From the NCBI RefSeq assembly GCF_947507565.1, contig NC_089179.1, positions 310,001-374,000 on the forward strand: a stretch of DNA of 64,000 nt, written 5' to 3'. The notes under the pieces were generated by a model. It saw only the letters and a list, made by a program, of their open reading frames with translations, did not search any database and had not been told where the DNA came from. Of this stretch, positions 11,326 to 21,323 are shown in pieces. The position numbers and the translations under genes are program-made. Position 1 is the stretch's first letter, and the number at the start of each line of letters is the position of its first letter. This stretch comes from Oscarella lobularis. Its lineage: Eukaryota > Porifera > Homoscleromorpha > Homosclerophorida > Oscarellidae.

Positions 11326-12684
11326 ATGCCGTTCTTTTCGCTTGGCAAGCTATTACGCTTGCAGATACGCGTAGCTCAGCTTCTCACATCGAACCAAGTG
11401 CTTCGATGCCTCCAAAGGCTCGAAGCAGGCCGTCACGACGCGTCGCCGATGGAATCGGCTTCTCTACCGGCAATCGACCTTCTCCAAAACATGCGCCAAA
11501 CGTGCACCAGCGATCGCGAATACTACACGATTCTTCTCGCCGTGCTGACCGAAGTGAACGCCGCCGCCGCTTCGGAACTCGTCAAAAATCACGTCGAATC
11601 GATTTCGAATTCGAATCGAGACGACGATCGCGATCTGCCGCCTTTCGTCGTCAGCGACGCCGGCGCACTCTCGTACGCGCGCTCGACGACGTCGCCGTCG
11701 AACGCGCAACGCTTCAACTCGCTTCTCACGCGTCTCAGCGATCACATCGGCCCGACGAATTTGCGCATTATGGCGCAGACGAGTCCGCTCGACGAAAACG
11801 TCATCGATCAGGTGAAAAGTGTCGACGATCTGTTCCGTTTGCTCGTCTCTATTCGAGTCATCGGTCCGGACAACGTTCAGTTGCTGATGGATTGGTTTCA
11901 GGAGCTTCATCTTGATGGTTGCCAGATTGAGGTGTTGGAGTATTGGACGACTGATTGCGAGAAGTCGGAGTCGGAGCCGCCCGTCGCGTCCACTCCTTCC
12001 GCGCCGTCTGCTCTTCACGCTGAGTTGTACGTCGACTTGCCTCGGAGTGTGCGCTACGCGGAGCCAGAGGATGAGGAGAGAAGTCCGCCGGTGTCGAGAC
12101 TCTATCCTGAATTGCCTAGTGAAACGATAGATCCACGAGCGAATGAGAGCTTTGGTGGTGACCGCTGGGCGAACGTTGGTAGCCAGGCTGAGTCGAAATC
12201 AGAACGAAAGAGGCAGTTGCATGATCCTGTAATGAAACACGAGACTTCCAAACGATTTAAGGAGGAACCTGATAGTGATAGCAATAACGGTGATAGTAGT
12301 AGTAGTGACGAAGGTGGCTATGAGTCTGCTAAAGAGTCGATAGGAGAAGTCTCAGTTAAAAGCGAGAGAAACGAACCGGATATAGATGATAAAGAATTAG
12401 CTTCTGAAACAAGAGAACTTGAAGAAGAAAAACCATTAATTCTACAGGAAGGAGAAACAGATACGAAGAGAGGGGCAGATAGAATTAAAGACGAAAGAGA
12501 AAGCAAAGAGGAAGAGGAGAGCGAAGCAGAAGAGGAAGAGGAAGAAGAAGAAGAAGAAGAAGAAGAAACAGAGGAGATTGATAGCAAAAACGAAGCGAAC
12601 GCGAAAGCGAATGAAAAAACGAACAAGCCTAGTCTCATTGGTCCCTTTATCGATCGCGTGGGGGCTTTTTTAGGCTGGAAATAG
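11326..12684 (+). CDS. Possible death-effector-domain protein with acidic coiled-coil tail
   Basis: A single open exon gives 452 residues from ATG 11326 (MPFFSLGKLLRL). The frame is open back to 11254 but without an earlier ATG, so I chose 11326; an upstream coding exon joined at the AG near 11263 cannot be excluded. Residues of roughly 130-215 read NSLLTRLSDHIGPTNLRIMA, then SVDDLFRLLVSIRVIGPDNV, then LLMDWFQELHLDGCQIEVLE, the spacing of a death-effector domain (LF-x-L-L and a final helix ending in Y). The N-terminal 100 residues form a second helical unit that may be a more divergent death-fold. The tail is Glu-rich with an uninterrupted acidic run, ending in an amphipathic GPFIDRVGAFLGWK. 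An AATAAA lies at 12709-12714. The DED reading is by pattern, not certain. Confidence 0.5.
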   Translation: MPFFSLGKLLRLQIRVAQLLTSNQVLRCLQRLEAGRHDASPMESASLPAIDLLQNMRQTCTSDREYYTILLAVLTEVNAAAASELVKNHVESISNSNRDDDRDLPPFVVSDAGALSYARSTTSPSNAQRFNSLLTRLSDHIGPTNLRIMAQTSPLDENVIDQVKSVDDLFRLLVSIRVIGPDNVQLLMDWFQELHLDGCQIEVLEYWTTDCEKSESEPPVASTPSAPSALHAELYVDLPRSVRYAEPEDEERSPPVSRLYPELPSETIDPRANESFGGDRWANVGSQAESKSERKRQLHDPVMKHETSKRFKEEPDSDSNNGDSSSSDEGGYESAKESIGEVSVKSERNEPDIDDKELASETRELEEEKPLILQEGETDTKRGADRIKDERESKEEEESEAEEEEEEEEEEEEETEEIDSKNEANAKANEKTNKPSLIGPFIDRVGAFLGWK

Positions 12685-12708
12685 CCGTTTAATCAGGACT
12701 ACTTTCAT

Positions 12709-12714
12709 AATAAA
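12709..12714 (+). terminator. AATAAA polyadenylation signal of the DED-like gene
   Basis: A canonical hexamer 25 bases past the stop codon at 12684, before the convergent CCDC74-like gene ends at 12771. Confidence 0.6.
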
Positions 12715-12770
12715 ACGACTGATTGTGCGAGCAATTGCAAGCGCAATTGCACAACTCACAAAAAAAAGAC

Positions 12771-14236
12771 TCAATGGAGCACCTCGCGTCGAAACCTTTC
12801 CTTGTGAACGGCCTGTTGCCTTTTCTGTCTCTCTACGGCTCTATTTTCCAGATTCGGTTTCAACGGCGGCAAAGAGGAGCTATCCTTCAACGGCACAGAG
12901 TGCGGCAACATTCTAAAAATGATAGTGTCTTGTTATACAAAGTAACCACGGCCTAATTACCTCATTCTCTCCTTCTGATCTGACCTACGAAATTAGTATT
13001 AGAGCTATTGACCTACGTTTTCCCCCTCAAACGTACTCTGTCGTTTCTCTCTTGAGATATCTCTTGGCCTGCAGGAAAGCATCCGGCGTCCACTTGCTAG
13101 AATAGAGTATATCTTGAAGATCCGACTTCACGCTCTCAAGCTGTCGGAATCAATCTCATAAATGAACCAAGTTTTCACGCGCTTTTGTACCTCGTGTTTT
13201 TGTCTTTCCGTTACGTGATGATAATGCTGGATGATTACCTCGCACTCGCCCAAAGTAGGCGGCCTTGGGAGTTCTCCCGGACGAAGAATCTTCAACGACG
13301 TTCCATAGCCAACCGTACTGGCTTCCATTGTGTACGAGGGCACAAAAGACGGACGCGGCGGATGGGATTGAGCGGACGACGAATGGGAAGAATAGTAGTG
13401 CTGAGATAGGCCAGACGACGAAAGAGGTGGCAAGACAACGGGACTATCAGCCACAGTAGGTCTCACTGGATGAGGTAGGAAAGACATGTATGCTCTAGAG
13501 AAAATGACTGCTATTTGCTGATTATGAGAATGCTATGTTTATTTACTGCTGTCCTTCCTGTTCGTGCTGTTGCTCCTCCTGCTTTTGATTTACCTGCTTT
13601 GCTAAGAGGCTGTTGCGCTCAAGTTCCTCTTTTAGAGCAGCCCTCAGATCGTGTAGTTCGTTCTCGAGAAAGAGCGTCTCGTTGTCTGAATACCACAGAG
13701 CGTAAAAACGAGAGAGAAAAAAAAAGATGAATACTTCGTACCATCTTTGGCGGACGCCCGATCGCTTTTTCTTCCCTTTTCCGCTTCTTTGTCTCCACTA
13801 TCCTTACTCATAATCAACTTGAATTGAAGATCTATGAGAGGAAGGTCCCCCTTTAGGTATAAACCCTACTCTGAGTCTCCGTTACGGGCTCACCTTTATT
13901 TTCGGCTTTGAGTCGCCCGATTTCCTCGTGAAGCGACTTGAGCACGTCCTTGTGTTGAGTCGTGAGAAACGTGATGTCTTTCTCCTGCTGCACGATGCGT
14001 TTGCGCGCCTCTTCGATCATCTGAACGATCGTCTGACGATCGGCCGTTCGCGCGCTCGCGATCAGCGTCGCCGAGTCCATTTTTCGGTTCGACGACAGAA
14101 ACGTCGACGGCGACGTCGCGAGAGGCTTCAGCTTGTCGCGCGGCAACTGCTTCGGATAGAACGATCGGCCGCGACCTCCCAGTCCCGGTCTCGACCAGTT
14201 CGGAACGTTCGTCATCGTATTTTCGCTCGTCGCCAT
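12771..14236 (-). CDS. CCDC74: CCDC74/CCDC92-family coiled-coil protein
   Basis: Exon 1 (from ATG 14236) ends in a coiled coil: IVQQEKDITFLTTQHKDVLK and SLHEEIGRLKAENK, the conserved N-terminal block of CCDC74/CCDC92 (FLQQQH, LHEEIExLKxENK). The next exon adds FKLIMSKDSGDKEAEKG, then NETLFLENELHDLRAALKEE. A Pro/Ser-rich exon contains LPRPPTLGECEVIIQHYHHV, matching human CCDC74 T-L-x-Q-C-E-V-L-I. The last exon ends LPPLKPNLENRAVERQKRQQ, then AVHKERFRREVLH, the family C-terminus. CCDC74A/B are spindle- and cilium-associated. The gene is head-to-head with LYRM9 (174 bp between starts) and tail-to-tail with the DED-like gene. Confidence 0.85.
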
Positions 14237-14410
14237 TGATTCTCGCTAAAAGGGGGCCTCCGCTCGACTTCTTTCAAACGGACGCTCTCTCGCCTAGCAG
14301 CAATCGCTTTAGGAATGTTCGAAAACGTGGCTTTTTGTCGCCATGACAAAAACACATAACATTCCACCTCCGGGAGTGAGACTCGCGACGAATAGGAGCC
14401 CGGACACCGA
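14237..14410. promoter_or_regulatory. Bidirectional promoter, CCDC74-like / LYRM9
   Basis: Only 174 bp separate the two divergent start codons, so both core promoters must lie here or overlap the 5' ends. No TATA box is evident. Confidence 0.45.
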
Positions 14411-14720
14411 ATGAAAATGAGTTCCCCTGCAGCTCCTCGCACGGCACTGGCTTTGTACAGGCATCTCCTACGAGTTGTCGCTCTACTTCCCCAAGATGCT
14501 CAAGCTCACTACAAGCATCACATAAGACAAGCGTACCGTGTGCACGCCGACGAAGACGATTCGGACAGAATTCAGCAAATCATAAAGAGATCGATCGAAG
14601 ACTCGCAGTGGGTTCTAGAAAAGGTATTGAATACTCTTTGTTTTTTGCAATTGCGTTCTCTCTAATTCACTCAAGCAGTACAGAAACGGGTCACAGCAAG
14701 ACAAACAACGATTCGCCTGA
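14411..14720 (+). CDS. LYRM9: LYR motif-containing protein 9
   Basis: Two exons (14411-14623 and 14679-14720) encode 84 residues. The LYR motif is at residues 15-17 in TALALYRHLLRVVALLPQDA, followed by HYKHHIRQAYRVHADEDDSD and [19 protein letters not shown], which track vertebrate LYRM9 almost residue for residue ([32 protein letters not shown]). LYRM proteins are small mitochondrial factors that bind acyl-ACP and take part in complex assembly or Fe-S delivery; the role of LYRM9 itself is little known. The second exon supplies YRNGSQQDKQRFA. An alternative start is the next Met, two codons on. Confidence 0.93.
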
Positions 14721-14830
14721 AATAGTCAGGTAGTATATAAAAAATGCAAGCCACAAACTAAAGATCAAAGACTTCCTGAGTCGCAACGGTAGATCCAAAT
14801 AAAAGACGTACTGATGCAGTGAACTCTGGT

Positions 14831-17319
14831 TTAGTCATCACCTCTTAAAAGCGTCATAACGATCGATTCCTATATACAAATAGGAATAAATATGATTGAT
14901 ATAATCTTTGACAAACGTACCCAGGCAGACAGCAGTTGAGACAGCGTAAAATATTCCAATCGTATCATTTGCACAATGAGAAGCTTGTGGACCTTTAGTG
15001 GATCGACGGCATTCTCATTTGCTACAATACAGCCATTCTAGCTTATAGGCCTAAAAGACAGTCTCCTATTTCTGACCTGACTGACGAGGAAAGGGAACAT
15101 GAGGCGAGTTGATAGGATATCCCCTGGGAATCTCCACAACGAGAACTTGCTTGCAATTGGACTCAACTGAAAACAATAATAAAACGTAAATACTTTAAAA
15201 TAATGAATGTCCACTGACCGGCAAGTGTGCATTCGAGTGCAAGGTGAGCAACGCACATCTCCGAGCCTCGCGCCATCATCTTCAAGCCAAATTTTCCCTT
15301 CAACTTTTCCATCTCCGTTTCTAGTACTAAACAGATGGAGAAAACGCGTGTGAATGAACCCAGTATCCAAATACTCCCATACCCATCACGTCTTCTTCAT
15401 ATGGAGTAATTTTCGGTGGCGGCAATCTGGCATCCGGAAAGGGCTCGTCTCCCTCGTTCATCGGCCTTAGAGCAGGCAAGACATAAAACGAAAAAGTTGT
15501 GATATCATTTGAGGCTCATACTTTTTGATTGGCCCATTAAGAATCTCCACCGCCATGCCAAAGTTCTCCGTGACAGACTGACACATACTGTGACCGGATC
15601 TCTTCACCGATTTTCGTTCTGCCGTCGTTCGTCGATCGTCGCCGATGATTCGAAGCAACGACGTCATGATGTTGGGACCAGAGGAAGTGGGAGCCGGCGG
15701 AGGAGGCGCCACCACGGGCGGGCCAGCACCCTCAACGGGAACAGGCGTTTCTCGCTCTTCCAGTGGCTAATTATAAATGTGAGATTAGATTCAAGTATTT
15801 GATTGGTTATTCTTACCCCTAACTGACGTTCTAGGAAATTCTTGCACTTTCTTAGCACCTCTAGTGAAGTTCTATAAAGAGAAAGAAGCGATTGCGTAAT
15901 TTTTATTGTTTTTTTAAATATAGGTCATACTTCTTCTCGGGATTGCTAATTATATTCAAGAGACTTTTCAGTTTCTCCAGCTCATCCTTGGAAACTACAA
16001 AACCCAAATTGAAATCGATACCAGTCTTTGCTTCCTAACACACTTGCAGTCAATTCCGACTTCTTTATCACTCTCTTCACCATGGGAGCATAGCCAGACA
16101 GCTCTTTCCTCTAAATCCCACAAAAAAAAGATAACGTTTACATTGGTGCCCATTCACACACTAGAGGCCATATGCTCTCAAATCTCTCTCATGCTCTAGC
16201 CCCCCAGTGTGAAATCGACTCTTAGTTTTCAAACCATTTCTGTGTAGACCAAATCCTCGCCACTGGATGGTGACGGCGACGGTTTAATCAAAGATCCTGA
16301 CTGCGTCTGCTGTGGTCTTAGAGGTGGCTGTGGCTGTGGTGGTTGCGGCGGCTGATGCTCGGGCATTCTCATTCCAGATGATGACGGAGGCAACACATTG
16401 CTTGTAGGAACTTGTACCATGGGAGGACTCGGCGAGTAGGAACGCTGCTGTTGCATAGCAGCTGCAAAAAAAATAGACGACGTCACAGGAAACTAAAAAA
16501 TTAATAATCGATTTACCATTTTGGGTGGATTGCAACGAAAGCTGCTGTATTCCGCTCGGACGTGACGGCGGCGGGCGCTGCTGCGGCTGTTGCTGCGGCA
16601 TCACACTTGTTGTCATGGGAGGCGGCGGTTGGAACAAAAATGGAGCGGTTGCTCCGGTTACGGCGTTGCCAGGCGTCGCGCCCCCCGGACGAACGAGTCT
16701 CATGGGTTGCGACGGCATGGGGCGCGCCGTCATCGCCGTCATTTGCTGTTGTTGTTGTTGATATACTGGACGGGGGGAAAAAAGAAACGCTAACATTCGG
16801 AAGGGAACGACTACGGTTAGACGATTTCGATTACTCGGTACTTGACCGGCATTTTGACTGAGCGAGACGAGTTGCTGCTGCTGCTGCTGGCCCGCTGTAA
16901 ATGAGAAACGGACGTGGTTTCGTTCCGCGAGGAAGTCATGCACCGTTCCGCGCTTGCGACAAAACCGCACCTCGATTCTTCATTATCGTTAGCCGTTCCA
17001 AAACTTTTTGTACGGTCTTGATGTAGTCATCCTACGCGATCGATCGATATGCGAGGGCGGGGTTTTTCCCGTTCTTTTCTTCTCTTTACTTGCGCTTTTG
17101 ATTTGTTGTATATCTCGAGTTCGAGCGACTCGCCCGTGCCCGGAAAGACGGCTCCCTGACTGCGTCCCGCTTTGAGAACGTCGTCTCTACGCGCAAGTTT
17201 TTCCCGTCACGTCATTACGTCATTCGATGGAAATGAGACTCGCGACTCGCGCAAACGACTCACAGTTTTCGACGAACCACTTCTCGTAAATCAGTACGTA
17301 TGATCGACGACGGATTCAT
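14831..17319 (-). CDS. MED15: Mediator subunit MED15 with KIX domain
   Basis: MED15 is the tail-module Mediator subunit that binds activators through its KIX domain. From ATG 17319 the first exons join as MNPSSIIRTDLREVVRRKLD, then DVLKAGRSQGAVFPGTGESL, then ELEIYNKSASKDDYIKTVQK, then VLERLTIMKNR, a full KIX helix set. Long Gln/Pro-rich exons follow with repeated CAG/CAA runs, as in animal MED15. The C-terminal half has a helical block (LEVLRKCKNFLERQLG, MTSLLRIIGDD) and the conserved end: KFGLKMMARGSEMCVAHLAL, VLVVEIPRGYPINSPHVPF, FTLSQLLSAW, closing ESIVMTLLRGDD. The gene is shorter than vertebrate MED15 mainly in the Q-rich centre. It is head-to-head with BDP1, with 91 bp between start codons. 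Confidence 0.9.
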
Positions 17320-17410
17320 TGCGTTCCTGGGTGTGACGACGCTTTTCTCTTCTTTTTTCGAACTTGATATTAATACGGTAGCTAGACTCTAATTGGTCAC
17401 GCGACTCCCG

Positions 17411-18487
17411 ATGAGAAATAAATTCAAGCCGACAATTCCACCGCGTTCTGGTGCGCCGAGGAGGGTTGAGCGCGTCGCTAGCGCAGCGTCTTCGCGTACG
17501 TGCGACCCGGACGGCGACAAATCGACGGAAGATGACGAAATCGACGGGGAAGAGGAGGCGGAACGGGTTGCCTCGTCCGAAAAAGAACCCGAAGTCGCAG
17601 TACCGAATCGTAGAAAGCGAATTACACCTAATCTAGCATCTTTTACCGAGCGAAAACGGGCGAGACGTTCGAACGTAGCGTGCGCTAGCGGCGACGAATC
17701 TCGGGAAATTTCGACGAATGAAGTGCGTCCGGGAAACGACGACGATCCGACCGGCGAAGAAGATGGCGCGCAGCAGCAACAGAAAAGGCGAAGACGTCGC
17801 CGAATGAATTCGACGTCAGAAATGCCGGCAGATCGTAGCAAAATGACAATGCGAGATTTGATTTATCACAATCCGAAAACGAATCCTATGAAACAGCGAG
17901 ACGAAACAAATAAGAGTGCTCCTCCTCCTCCTCCTACTCCTACTCCTCCACCACCTCCTCCTATGCCTCCACATGAAAGTGATCATGACAATGATGATGA
18001 TGATGATGATGATGATAAGGAGGAGGGACTTCTCGTTCCTCAAGTCAAAGTGGGCCCGGATGGAAGCGTCATAATCGATCAGGCCAGTCTGACGGTATCG
18101 CCAACAAAACACCAGCAATCCATCATGGAGACTTCTGATGCAGTGTACGAAGACAGTAGGCATGTGACGTCAGCGTCATTTCGAAGGCGTCATTCGGTGG
18201 GACGCATGTGGAAGAAAGACGAGACGGAGCGATTCTATGACGTTCTCAGTAGGGTGGGAACCGATTTTGGCCTCATGGCCAGTTTATTTCCGGGGCGGAC
18301 GCGAAAGGAAGTCAAAGCGAAATTCAAGCGCGAGGAGAAAGCAAATGAGGCTCGAATTAATGAGGCGATTCAACGCAGCGTGCCAATCAGCGAAGAGACG
18401 TTTACGCTTGCGGGAGACAATGATGACGACGATGACGATATTGATGATACCGACGTCATTACTGCTCAACTTGAAGATGAAGACTGA
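17411..18487 (+). CDS. BDP1: BDP1: TFIIIB subunit B'' (compact, intronless)
   Basis: BDP1 with TBP and BRF1 forms TFIIIB, which recruits RNA polymerase III to tRNA and 5S promoters. The single exon encodes 358 residues from ATG 17411; the frame runs upstream to 17393 only without an ATG. A charged, low-complexity N-terminal half contains Arg, Pro and Asp runs. The motif MTMRDLIYHNPKTNPMK and then VKVGPDGSVIIDQASL match the pre-SANT region of BDP1. The SANT domain is at about residues 272-318: WKKDETERFYDVLSRVGTDF, then GLMASLFPGRTRKEVKAKFK, nearly identical to other eukaryotes. Human BDP1 is over 2,000 residues and yeast about 590, so this is a very small form. Its stop is 31 bp from the stop of convergent TRMT44. 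Confidence 0.93.
   Translation: MRNKFKPTIPPRSGAPRRVERVASAASSRTCDPDGDKSTEDDEIDGEEEAERVASSEKEPEVAVPNRRKRITPNLASFTERKRARRSNVACASGDESREISTNEVRPGNDDDPTGEEDGAQQQQKRRRRRRMNSTSEMPADRSKMTMRDLIYHNPKTNPMKQRDETNKSAPPPPPTPTPPPPPPMPPHESDHDNDDDDDDDDKEEGLLVPQVKVGPDGSVIIDQASLTVSPTKHQQSIMETSDAVYEDSRHVTSASFRRRHSVGRMWKKDETERFYDVLSRVGTDFGLMASLFPGRTRKEVKAKFKREEKANEARINEAIQRSVPISEETFTLAGDNDDDDDDIDDTDVITAQLEDED
17993..18017. repeat. (GATGAT)n acidic triplet repeat inside BDP1
   Basis: A GAT/GAC run codes an Asp tract in the BDP1 linker between the Pro-rich stretch and the pre-SANT motif. A similar Asp run recurs near the C-terminus. Confidence 0.7.
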
Positions 18488-18518
18488 TTAATATATCTAG
18501 GAATATAATTTAATTGTA

Positions 18519-20974
18519 TTATATATTGAGTTCGACGTCACCGTGAGCGAATGGACACTTCTCTGATGATCTTGGGCATCCGTCTGGATGGTGAATAAAG
18601 AACCAGCACAGTCTCCTTTTAGATATGCTGCTCTCTTTTGCGCATTTTCTCTTTCTTTTTCTTTGTGTTTTTGAAATGACTTCCTCGTGTTGCGACCAGT
18701 CTCTCAGCTCCACGTGACCGCCCGAGACTAGAGAAATCAGTTAGAGAGAGAGCTCACACATAAAGAAAGAAAATATAAATAAAGTCAGAAAAATAACAAT
18801 TAGAAACGCGTGCTCTTTGTACTTGGGGGTCCCAAACATACCTATGAATACTGGATGCTGATTCTTCAGCAACGTCTGGAGTCCGCCGCATTCGCTTTTA
18901 AGCTGAACAAGGACGTCTTGATCAAACAGGCTCGCTGCTTCAGATAGCTTTAGAGAGCCTGAATAACCCCGCTTTTCTCACTAGAGATACATTTCCCCCA
19001 CTCCTCTTTTTTTACCTCCGCGTCGCCACGTTTTTTCCGCCGACGGCGGAGATCGAGCGATGAGCTCGTCGACCACGCGCCTGACTATCGCCTGTTGAAG
19101 ACCCTTGTCTACGGTCATACAATTGCGCGTTTTTTCCGTGGGACTGCGCGGACGAAAATCGGTCGCCCACAACGCGTCGGTTCTCTCCGTTGCCGTTTCG
19201 CTATCGCCCCCGCTGCTACAGCGACTGGCTAGGAATCGGCTTCGCCTGACTTCGGCTTCCTTCTCCGCTTCGGTCGCGTAATTTCGATTCATTCCAATTT
19301 GACAAAACTAGACCACGATTTTAAATAGAAGTTCTTGTTGAGAAAAAAAAGAGGTGCGTGCTCACATTTTTTGTTGACGGAATTCTCAACTTGTCCTCTT
19401 TCACATGAAATCCGCACTCTTCTCCGACCGTTTTCACATAATCCAGATAAGACCGGTACTGAGTGTGACCCCCACCGGACTCCCTGCTATACTAAAAGGG
19501 TACCAGGCAGCGTCAGCGAGATCATGACTACAGAAATCGATGAACCTTTTTGTCAAAGTCGAAAAAGCAACAGGGTAATACAAAGTAGCACGTTGTCGAC
19601 GAAGATCGCGCGGCCATTAGAGGAATCCACGGAGTCAACTCGTCTGAGTGATTCCCAATTATCCAGTCTGCATCCGGAAAGAGACAAGCATTAGACGGCA
19701 TTATAGCCATTTCCTAAGAAATAACACAAAAGAGAGGCAGACGATCCGGATTTAGTCATCGACACCGTCATTACTAATACTAATCGATTACCTTTAGGCA
19801 AACCATATCTCCGTACATGTCCCAGATCTTTCGTCTTCTTACATCGATACCATAGCCGCAGTGCTAGTAATCTCTCTCTCTCTCTTCTAATCGACGTCAT
19901 AACAATGAGATCTCTCACCCCTTCGCTTGTCAAGATGTAGACCAGCAGACCGTTTCCGCAACCCAAGTCCGCAAACGTTTGTTTAGATGGAAGTTGCTTC
20001 TGTTCTCTTTCATCTTGCCAGAGCAGCTGCACGCCAAAATAAACATGACGTCAATCGACGCACGTTCTCGTCTGTTCTCTCACCAAGAGATACGTCGCTA
20101 TGGCTATGTCCTCGTATACGAATTTCTGAGGATCGGTCACAGTCACGTCGGGCCAGATCTATATAGAAAACGAAACGCTGTGCGATTTGAAGAGGACGTT
20201 TCAGATTCTTTACCTCGGCCATTTTTCTACCGTACTTCCGTTTTAGTTCCGTGTATAGCTGACTGTATCTGTCTTCACCGACGAGGGAGTTGGGAAGCAC
20301 TCGTTTGCTTTTCCCTTCGTCTTCGTTTGTCCAGCGAACAATTTTCGGCAGAAGACATTCGGCGAGCCACTTCACCGAAGGACTGATCGCCCAATCGACG
20401 AGACGCGGTGCATCGGACCGTGAAACGAGCAGCAAAATTCTTAATTATTAAAAATTCCATTAGAGTCAAACTCAAAATTCATCTTTTTGTTTTGCTTTGA
20501 AACCTTACCGCGATGTTGCTGAGTCGAGTCGAAATTGATAGGCCGATTCCCAAACGACAGAACCATCGTTTAGAGGCACAAAAATAAAACGTTTTTCGTC
20601 TTTATCTGTAGAGAAAAATATGATGCACTCGTGATTTCTCCAATGGATTTTCCACCTTCTATGATGGCGTCATACTGAAGTCCTTCTGAACGATCCTTGT
20701 TCTTTGGCACTAGCGATCGTATGCGCAGCCGTAGACGTTCACTATTGGCTTCTTCTTCCAAACACGTCTTTATTGGTTCTTCGCGAGCCCGTTGGGAGAG
20801 GTTTTCGACGAGAGATGGCCATTTTTCGTACGATACGCCGCTAACGATCGGCGTCGCGTGACTCAGTTGCTTATTAACAACATTAGGGCGTCGAATCCAG
20901 ATGTCGACGGCGCGACAAAATTGGTCGTAGCTTTTTTGCGTCGTTTCAATGACGCTCACCTCAATCCATTCCAT
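18519..20974 (-). CDS. TRMT44: TRMT44: tRNA-Ser Um44 2'-O-methyltransferase
   Basis: TRMT44 (Trm44) methylates the ribose of U44 in tRNA-Ser. The start ATG at 20974 gives [19 protein letters not shown], then [19 protein letters not shown], aligning with the human N-terminus; the frame further upstream has no ATG. Downstream exons give [40 protein letters not shown], then the SAM-binding motif [20 protein letters not shown] and [33 protein letters not shown] and [14 protein letters not shown] follow. The C-terminal exons give [19 protein letters not shown] and a CCCH finger, [20 protein letters not shown] then AHG. All family landmarks are present in order in about eleven exons. Confidence 0.93.
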
Positions 20975-21323
20975 GATCGTGTCCCGGATGTCCCGATGTT
21001 TTAGAAAGGCCGCTGATCGGTCCGGTAGTGGATGAAAAAGGCACAAAAAATGTTACGCAATAGGGGAAACAAGATCGTGCTCACGCATTTAATTTTTATC
21101 GCTTCCCGAATTAGCGCTGGGCGGGGCTTGTAGATTAGAGGACTGGCTTGGGGTCGCAAGCCACCAATGAGGCGGCGTGATCGTACGCCGTCGGTAAAGT
21201 AGCACGCCGTAGAAGCAAGTCCCCGGCTAACGCGATATTTGTTCTTTATGAAGTAGACGGCGAGCTTGCACCTGTGCTATTTGTATTTAGCTAGAGGTAG
21301 GGGGTAGGATTGAAGCGTAACGG
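20975..21323. promoter_or_regulatory. Shared upstream region, TRMT44 / Musashi
   Basis: This 349-bp region separates two divergent start codons. The TRMT44 reading frame continues about 70 bases into it without an ATG, so part may be TRMT44 5' UTR. No TATA box was recognised. Confidence 0.4.
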
